Shown: positions 34,294 to 39,175 of the stretch, piece by piece
Numbering within the stretch: position 1 is the stretch's first letter
How the letters are laid out: every line of letters starts with the position of its first letter
NCBI GenBank assembly: GCA_964538375.1
Contig: CAZIFQ010000033.1
Location: 1 to 39,175, forward strand
Length of the DNA: 39,175 nucleotides
Direction of reading: 5' to 3'
Source: JAUUZQ01 sp964538375
GTDB lineage: Bacteria > Bacteroidota > Bacteroidia > Bacteroidales > GCA-2748055
Position numbers and translations under genes: made by a program
Notes under the pieces: generated by a model
What the model was told of the DNA's origin: nothing
Databases searched by the model: none
Seen by the model: only the letters and a program-made list of their open reading frames with translations

Positions 34294-35304
34294 ATGAAAA
34301 TTGCTATTATTGGCGTAAGCGGTGCGGTGGGCCAGGAGCTGATTAAAGTGCTGGAAGAGAGAAGCTTTCCATTGGATGAACTTGTGCTTTTTGGATCTGC
34401 CAGGAGTGCAGGAAAAACATATGAGTTTAGGGGAGAAACACTTACAGTAAAAGAGTTGAAAGAAAATGACGATTTTAAGGGAATTGATATTTGCTTAACT
34501 TCAGCCGGAGGAGTAACTTCTAAGAGGTTTGCGGATACCATCACAAAGCATGGTACTATTATGGTAGACAACTCCAGCGCGTTTCGCATGGAGGAGGATG
34601 TTCCCCTTGTTGTTCCAGAAGTTAATCCGGATGATCTTTATAATATTCCACGTAAAATTGTAGCAAATCCAAACTGTACAACAATACAGATGGTGGTTTG
34701 TCTTCAACCCATCGAAGAACTCTCGCATATTACCAAAGTACATGCCGCAACGTACCAGGCAGCAAGTGGTGCCGGGGCTGCTGCTATGCAAGAGTTGGAG
34801 AACCAGATAAAGCAGATCGCCAATGGTGAAGAGGTAGTTGTAGAGAAATTTGCCTACCAGTTGGCACAAAATCTTATTCCGCAGGTTGATACATTCAAGG
34901 ATAACCTGTACACCGGGGAAGAGATGAAAATGTTTTATGAGTCAAGAAAAATAATGCATTCCGACATCCAGGTAAGCGCAACATGTGTTCGTGTTCCGGT
35001 GATGCGCAACCATTCTGAGGCCTTATGGATTGAAACCGAAGATGAATTATCAGTTGAACAGGTTCGTGCTGCACTTGATAAAGCCCCCGGCATCACTTTA
35101 CAAGATGAACCTGAAAAGCAGATTTATCCTATGCCACTTTGGGGAGCCGGTGAAAATGATGTTTTTGTAGGCCGGATTCGCAAGGACCTAAGTAATCCAA
35201 ATGGCATCGCTTTATGGTGCGTAGGTGATCAGATCCGGAAAGGCGCTGCACTGAATACAGTGCAGATCGCAGAAAAGCTTATTGAAATGGGTCTTGTAAA
35301 ATAA
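34294..35304 (+). CDS. asd: Aspartate-semialdehyde dehydrogenase
   Basis: This 336-residue NADPH enzyme makes aspartate semialdehyde from aspartyl phosphate (lysine, methionine, threonine and peptidoglycan DAP pathway). It has GVSGAVGQE (7-15), VDNSSAFR, and the catalytic Cys128 in ANPNCTT. It also has RVPVMRNHSEALW with the active-site His and LWGAGENDVFVGRIR. I chose ATG 34294 (MKIAIIGVSG); a frame opening at 34243 adds a basic, non-family leader. Confidence 0.96.
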   Translation: MKIAIIGVSGAVGQELIKVLEERSFPLDELVLFGSARSAGKTYEFRGETLTVKELKENDDFKGIDICLTSAGGVTSKRFADTITKHGTIMVDNSSAFRMEEDVPLVVPEVNPDDLYNIPRKIVANPNCTTIQMVVCLQPIEELSHITKVHAATYQAASGAGAAAMQELENQIKQIANGEEVVVEKFAYQLAQNLIPQVDTFKDNLYTGEEMKMFYESRKIMHSDIQVSATCVRVPVMRNHSEALWIETEDELSVEQVRAALDKAPGITLQDEPEKQIYPMPLWGAGENDVFVGRIRKDLSNPNGIALWCVGDQIRKGAALNTVQIAEKLIEMGLVK

Positions 35305-35316
35305 TATCATGCAGTA

Positions 35317-35338
35317 GAGACGCGATTTATCGCGTCTC
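35317..35338. repeat. Perfect palindrome GAGACGCGAT-TT-ATCGCGTCTC
   Basis: Perfect 10-bp arms with a 2-base loop, between the convergent asd and hflX. No T run follows, so it is a REP-like dispersed element and may also act as a bidirectional RNA barrier. A degenerate copy is at 5126-5150. Confidence 0.85.
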
Positions 35339-35388
35339 AGTAACACCAATGGTTTGATAAAGGTGTGACGCAATCAATCGTTTTTCTA

Positions 35389-36582
35389 CTAGTACAAAAA
35401 CTCGTTATAAGGATACCTTTTTGCGTGCACGGTTTTCACGAATTGGTACAGCGTATCTTTTAATTGATCAATGTTTTCTTTCTTTTTCGCTGAAATAAAC
35501 ATGGTATTTCTATTTTCAGCGGTCCATTCTTGCTGTATATCTTCCAGGCTTAGATTCTCTCTTTCTACAGGAGTCAGGTCATCTTCGTCTTTTGGGGTAT
35601 AGCTGAAATTATCAATTTTGTTGAACACCATGAGATGTGTTTTTTCTCCGGCACCAATATCTTTCAGTGTTTCCTCCACTACTTTAATCTGTTCCTCAAA
35701 ATTGGAGTGAGAAACATCCACCACATGAACCAGTATGTCCGCCTCTCTCACCTCGTCTAGCGTTGATTTGAATGATTCTATCAAGTGGGTGGGCAATTTT
35801 CTAATAAAGCCAACAGTATCTGACAACAGGAAGGGAAGATTTTCTATAACTACCTTACGTACAGTGGTATCCAGTGTTGCAAAAAGTTTATTTTCAGCAA
35901 AAACATTTGATTTACTCAGTAGGTTCATAAGCGTAGACTTGCCAACATTAGTGTATCCAACCAGTGCTACCTGAACCATTTTACCCCGGTTCTTTCGTTG
36001 GTTATTCATCTGTCCATCAATCTTTTTCAATTGATCCTTCAAGCGACTAACCTTGTCCCTTATGATCCGGCGGTCTGTTTCGATTTCTGTTTCACCAGGA
36101 CCTCTAAGCCCAATTCCCCCCTTTTGTCTTTCAAGGTGAGTCCACATGCGTGTTAGCCGGGGCAAGAGGTATTGGTATTGGGCCAGTTCAACCTGGACCT
36201 TTGCGTGTGCTGTTTTTGCCCTGCTGGCAAAAATATCAAGGATCAGGTTGGTACGATCCAATATCTTACACTCCAGTTCCCTCTCAATATTTCTTAATTG
36301 TGTTGGGGATAGTTCGTCATCGAAAATGACCATTTCAATCTCATTCTCAACCACAAATTGTTTGATCTCCAACAACTTTCCACTACCAATATATGTTTTG
36401 GCATTTGGTATTTCAATCTTCTGAGTGAAAAAACCGGCAGGCGATGCCCCGGCAGTTTCAGTTAGAAATGCCAGCTCTTCGAGGTATTCATTTATCTCCT
36501 CTGCGGACTGATTCTTCCTGATAACGCCAACAAGGACTGCTGATTCTTTTTCCGGCCTGTGATCGTAATAATTTCCCCCCAT
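35389..36582 (-). CDS. hflX: HflX-family ribosome-associated GTPase
   Basis: This 397-residue GTPase splits or rescues stalled 70S ribosomes under stress. It has an N-terminal HflX domain (about 20-195) with IGSGKLLEI and GGIGLRGPGETEIETDRR. The G domain carries G1 GYTNVGKS (209-216), switch and DTVGFI, and NKID. The C-terminal part runs on with FISAKKKENIDQL. Starts ATG 36582. Full length, converges with asd. Confidence 0.96.
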   Translation of the reverse strand: MGGNYYDHRPEKESAVLVGVIRKNQSAEEINEYLEELAFLTETAGASPAGFFTQKIEIPNAKTYIGSGKLLEIKQFVVENEIEMVIFDDELSPTQLRNIERELECKILDRTNLILDIFASRAKTAHAKVQVELAQYQYLLPRLTRMWTHLERQKGGIGLRGPGETEIETDRRIIRDKVSRLKDQLKKIDGQMNNQRKNRGKMVQVALVGYTNVGKSTLMNLLSKSNVFAENKLFATLDTTVRKVVIENLPFLLSDTVGFIRKLPTHLIESFKSTLDEVREADILVHVVDVSHSNFEEQIKVVEETLKDIGAGEKTHLMVFNKIDNFSYTPKDEDDLTPVERENLSLEDIQQEWTAENRNTMFISAKKKENIDQLKDTLYQFVKTVHAKRYPYNEFLY

Positions 36583-36632
36583 AAATTCATTTCAACGTTA
36601 GAGCAAGCAAAAGTAGTGAAAATCTCAAAAAG

Positions 36633-36659
36633 AAAGGGTGCCTGCAACAGACACCCTTT
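36633..36659 (-). terminator. Terminator for the minus-strand lipoprotein gene
   Basis: AAAGGGTG (36633-36640) pairs with CACCCTTT (36652-36659), with CTG/CAG inside. On the minus strand it is followed by a U-rich stretch (CTTTCTTTTTG), so it ends the transcript of the gene at 36682-37860, upstream of hflX. Confidence 0.75.
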
Positions 36660-36681
36660 ATATCTTTCTTTCTTATACTCT

Positions 36682-37860
36682 CTATTTAATATATTGCTGA
36701 CTTGAATTGTAGACAGCATCTCTCACAACAGGTTGAGCTTTCTCAAGACAAACCTTGATCAGTTCCGCCTCACTTGGAAATGGTAGTTCTTTCATCTGTG
36801 TCTTTGCAAGTTCAGTGGAAGGTATGGCCTCACTTTTACCAATTACTTCATAAGAATCGTTTTCAAACTTGTGATTTGAAGAGAATGCCACAGGCATAGA
36901 AGTAATTTCATTGGCGCCGGTACGATCAATAACTACAACTTCTCCTCTTATGGAAGCCGTCTTTTCCTTATGCGTCTTAATCATAGTTGCCTCAACGTCT
37001 TTATAGAGTTTGATGTCATTCCCGGCAGTGTCTTTCATTACATTACCGCTGGCATCTTTGTAATAATCAAATTCAATTGCACTTTTCTTCTTGAACTCAT
37101 TCCGCTCCTCAGTTTCATTATCCGGAGATGTTTCAATTGCATGAATATTAACCACCACATCGTAATCATAATTTACCCCATTCGTTGGATTAATAAAGTG
37201 ATACTCGATCCATTCACTTCCTTTTAATCCGGATGGATCAAATGTGATCAGTGATTCCAGGTCGAGACGTGTAACAGGCGCATTTTCATCTGCTACAGGC
37301 ACTACAAGCACCCTGCTGATACCCATCATGTATGCATCGTGAATCATCTTATCAATATCAGGAAATTTGTTACCTCCAAGCTCCCTGGCACGAAGAAGGT
37401 TATAATGGGCCTCCCTGAAATCCATCTTTGTTTTAGGGGCTTCGAGCAGCATTTTCCCAATTCTAAAATGTTCATCTGCTGCCTTATTCTTGAATTCTAT
37501 GATTTTTGCATCATAGTCGATATAATCATATTGATAGGTTTTGCCATCGACATTAAGAGGGGTAACTGTTCTTACTTTACTCTGCCTCATTTTCAATGCT
37601 GAATAGCGAGTCATTACCTCTCCGTAGAAATCAGGATTATCCTCTCTCTGCAGATAGGTTATTCTCTCAAGGTCTCTCTCATTTGCCAGCTGGTAAGCCC
37701 TGTCCATCTCCGCTGCAAACTTTGCATTCGGTTTTTTCATGAGCTTTTTAGTGGTTTTGTGTATTACTTTATCATAGTTTCCAACCTGCATTAGCTTCGT
37801 ATTGGAGGCACATGAAGATAAAATAAGTGCTGAAATCAGTAGTGGGAAAATTTTTTTCAT
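36682..37860 (-). CDS. Lipoprotein of unknown function, TPR-like N-terminus
   Basis: This 392-residue protein has lipobox LSSC with Cys 17, a mature helical region (about 20-195) with TPR-like spacing (FREAHYNLLRARELGG), and a beta-rich second half. I do not recognise the family; such lipoproteins next to tonB-type genes are common in Bacteroidota. It lies between hflX and tonB on the same strand with terminators on both sides, so it is a single-gene unit. Confidence 0.75.
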   Translation of the reverse strand: MKKIFPLLISALILSSCASNTKLMQVGNYDKVIHKTTKKLMKKPNAKFAAEMDRAYQLANERDLERITYLQREDNPDFYGEVMTRYSALKMRQSKVRTVTPLNVDGKTYQYDYIDYDAKIIEFKNKAADEHFRIGKMLLEAPKTKMDFREAHYNLLRARELGGNKFPDIDKMIHDAYMMGISRVLVVPVADENAPVTRLDLESLITFDPSGLKGSEWIEYHFINPTNGVNYDYDVVVNIHAIETSPDNETEERNEFKKKSAIEFDYYKDASGNVMKDTAGNDIKLYKDVEATMIKTHKEKTASIRGEVVVIDRTGANEITSMPVAFSSNHKFENDSYEVIGKSEAIPSTELAKTQMKELPFPSEAELIKVCLEKAQPVVRDAVYNSSQQYIK

Positions 37861-37932
37861 AAGTGGTTATTTTTAGTACTTAGCTAATATAAAAAATATT
37901 TAGTTACCAGCTGTTAAAGTAATGAACTAAAA

Positions 37933-37955
37933 AAAGGCCGGTGTTACCGGCCTTT
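37933..37955 (-). terminator. Terminator after tonB
   Basis: A perfect 10-bp stem, AAAGGCCGGT (37933-37942) with ACCGGCCTTT (37946-37955), has loop GTT. On the minus strand it is followed by a run of T, so it ends the tonB transcript. Confidence 0.9.
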
Positions 37956-37976
37956 CAAATATTTAATAGAGATCTG

Positions 37977-38660
37977 TTACTGAAGAACAAAGTTAATTGG
38001 GAAAGTAAACAATACCTTCACTGCTTTACCTCTCTGCCTTCCGGGAGACCACTTTGGAGAAGCCATAACCACCCTGATTGCTTCTTTATCAAGAGCAGGA
38101 TCAACGCTTCTTACAACGTTAGCATCAACAACTTTTCCAACACTATTTACCGCAAACTGAATAATTACACGTCCACTGATGCCGTTTTCTGCAGCGATCT
38201 CAGGATATTCCAGGTTATTGGCAATGTACTTTCTAAACTCAAGTGCAGGTTCGCCGCCGTTAAATGTAGGCATGTCTTCAACGATATAGAAGATTTGTTC
38301 TTCTTCAATATTTTCGTCTTCATCATCCATCATGGTGAAATCATATTCTGTTTCATCGTCTACTTCCATATCGAAATCGAAATCCTCGATTACTGCATCA
38401 TTTTCAACGATTTCAAGCACTTCAGCAACCTTTGGTGCTTCCGGCTTTGGTTCTTCTTTAGGTGGCTCTTCACGACGAGTAATGATCATTTCATCTTCAA
38501 ATTGAATTGCCGTAACCATTTCAGTGTCATCCAGCAGATCAGGTTTTGTTGTCCACTCAAAAGCAATCAATATTATTGCAAGAGCAAACACGAGACCTAC
38601 CTGAACAAAAACGCCCTTTTTGTTCTCAAGATTAGCCTTTTTTGATTTTTTAAGTTCCAT
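37977..38660 (-). CDS. tonB: TonB-family energy transducer
   Basis: This 227-residue protein has a cytoplasmic Lys-rich N-terminus, one membrane helix (about 18-35), an acidic and proline-containing linker (EEPPKEEPKPEAPK at about 65-78, then a long Asp/Glu-rich stretch), and a C-terminal TonB domain (about 135-227) with YPEIAAENGISGRVIIQFAVNSVGKV and SPKWSPGRQRGKAVKVLFTFPINF. It would couple the proton motive force to outer-membrane receptors with ExbB/ExbD, which are not in this window. Start ATG at 38658-38660. Confidence 0.94.
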   Translation of the reverse strand: MELKKSKKANLENKKGVFVQVGLVFALAIILIAFEWTTKPDLLDDTEMVTAIQFEDEMIITRREEPPKEEPKPEAPKVAEVLEIVENDAVIEDFDFDMEVDDETEYDFTMMDDEDENIEEEQIFYIVEDMPTFNGGEPALEFRKYIANNLEYPEIAAENGISGRVIIQFAVNSVGKVVDANVVRSVDPALDKEAIRVVMASPKWSPGRQRGKAVKVLFTFPINFVLQ

Positions 38661-38681
38661 GATTTCTGTTTTTTACGCCGT

Positions 38682-38712
38682 TAAAAGTAACACTATTTTC
38701 ATTGAAAATCAA
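38682..38712 (-). promoter_or_regulatory. Promoter for tonB
   Basis: On the minus strand TTG (38712-38710) and TACTTTTA (38689-38682) are 20 bp apart, one mismatch from the Bacteroidota TTG-N19/20-TAnnTTTG pattern. It sits about 20 bp before the tonB ATG. Confidence 0.5.
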
Positions 38713-38880
38713 ACCCGACAATATTGATTTGCAATTATTTTATATGTTTTTGAACTAATCCTTTAGTTAATAAACTGTGCTTAAAGGGTAATTATTATAT
38801 ACTCTTTACAAGAAAGATGCATTTTTATTAAAAATTCCACAAAAAATTTGCCAATCATCCATTTTTCTACAAAAAAGTAA

Positions 38881-38888
38881 TAATTTTG
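38881..38888 (+). promoter_or_regulatory. -7 box TAATTTTG for tRNA-Ala
   Basis: A perfect TAnnTTTG box lies 19 bp before the tRNA, with no clear -33 TTG. Confidence 0.5.
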
Positions 38889-38907
38889 AGTCCTCCTGTT
38901 AAAAAAT

Positions 38908-38981
38908 GGGGCATTAGCTCAGTTGGCTAGAGCGTTTGACTGGCAGTCAAGAGGTCATCGGTTCGATTCCGATATGCTCCA
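38908..38981 (+). tRNA. tRNA-Ala (GGC anticodon)
   Basis: A 74-base cloverleaf: acceptor GGGGCAT/ATGCTCC with the G3-U70 wobble pair that marks tRNA-Ala, D arm GCTC/GAGC, anticodon arm TTTGA-CTGGCAG-TCAAG with anticodon GGC, and T arm with TTCGATT. Discriminator A at 38981; CCA is not encoded. Confidence 0.96.
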
Positions 38982-38992
38982 CTCTATATATC

Positions 38993-39029
38993 AAAGGGTT
39001 ACAATTTTTCAGATTTGTAACCCTTTTTT
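38993..39029 (+). terminator. Terminator after tRNA-Ala
   Basis: AAAGGGTTACAA (38993-39004) pairs with TTGTAACCCTTT (39015-39026), followed by more T. Confidence 0.92.
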
Positions 39030-39030
39030 A

Positions 39031-39051
39031 TTTGCCAGAATTTTGCCAGAA
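39031..39051. repeat. Direct repeat TTTGCCAGAA x2 downstream of tRNA
   Basis: TTTGCCAGAA occurs twice head to tail with one extra T, directly after the tRNA terminator. Short direct repeats beside a tRNA can be integrase arm sites, but no integrase is visible. The last 124 bases (39052-39175) hold no gene that I can support. Confidence 0.45.
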
Positions 39052-39175
39052 AGTTGGTGGGGAATATGACTTTTTACCACCGTTAGTTGAATTTTAGTTT
39101 CCTTGTTTGGTCAATCATTATTGAACATCTAATCTAAGTTTTAGTCGAAAGGTAAAATTAGTAATTATTAAGAAT

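Noticed and set aside
37941..38645. A 234-residue open frame antisense to tonB.
   Set aside because: It runs through the tonB terminator and is opposite a convincing TonB domain; Phe/Cys/His-rich composition is that of a shadow.
39061..39175. Short minus-strand frame entering from the right edge.
   Set aside because: Only about 18 codons before a stop and no recognisable sequence; not enough to call a gene.

Overview
The window looks like a chromosomal segment of a Bacteroidota bacterium, probably a marine or sediment relative of the Bacteroidales/Marinilabiliales. The evidence is moderately AT-rich DNA, TAnnTTTG-type -7 promoter boxes, few strong Shine-Dalgarno sites, a type IX secretion (Por) tail on one protein and a gliding-type (CHU_C-like) C-terminus on another, many Bacteroidota-type lipoproteins, and core genes (selD, mnmH, rpsT, radC, folK, sppA, lpxK, punA, asd, hflX, tonB) of that character. 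LpxK, an Mla lipid transporter and TonB show a Gram-negative envelope. No CRISPR array, rRNA, transposase or complete prophage was seen.

Layout. 1-53: 3' end of a tRNA and its terminator. 105-2795 (minus): mlaE-mlaF-mlaD-like phospholipid transport operon. 3089-5077: small lipoprotein, then a convergent Tat-exported Gfo/Idh/MocA oxidoreductase. 5078-5337: intergenic region packed with three kinds of short repeat. 5338-7478 (minus): mnmH and selD, a selenium pair for 2-selenouridine tRNA. 7575-8488: a 55-residue orphan and an HMA-plus-AraC-type regulator that appears to use a TTG start.

8676-16326 is the most interesting part. It is a tightly packed co-directional cluster: PqqD-like (RRE-fold) small protein, ATP-grasp ligase, secreted T9SS-tailed protein, fold-type III PLP decarboxylase-like enzyme, urea-transporter-like membrane domain fused to an M23 peptidase, a TPR/beta-barrel protein and a periplasmic TPR protein. 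Four of the six junctions are overlaps or gaps of no more than 10 bp, and the other is 41 bp. It reads as one dedicated pathway (recognise, ligate, decarboxylate or epimerise, export or process at the envelope), but its product is unknown.

16415-21839: a DMT-family permease, a frameshifted small secreted-protein gene, an operon of a DUF4836-like lipoprotein with an unusual ABC ATPase and its permease, and a decayed metallo-beta-lactamase-fold gene. 21977-28015: mostly housekeeping (rpsT, radC, a small membrane protein, folK, sppA, lpxK, punA), then an Fsr-like MFS transporter. 29283-34163: DUF2490-like protein, CotH-kinase-like lipoprotein and a convergent lamin-tail/T9SS protein. 34294-38660: asd, hflX, an unknown lipoprotein and a TonB-family energy transducer. 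38908-39029: tRNA-Ala(GGC) with a terminator, followed by short direct repeats that could mark an element boundary just beyond the window.

Family names come from recognising motifs by eye; no database search was run.
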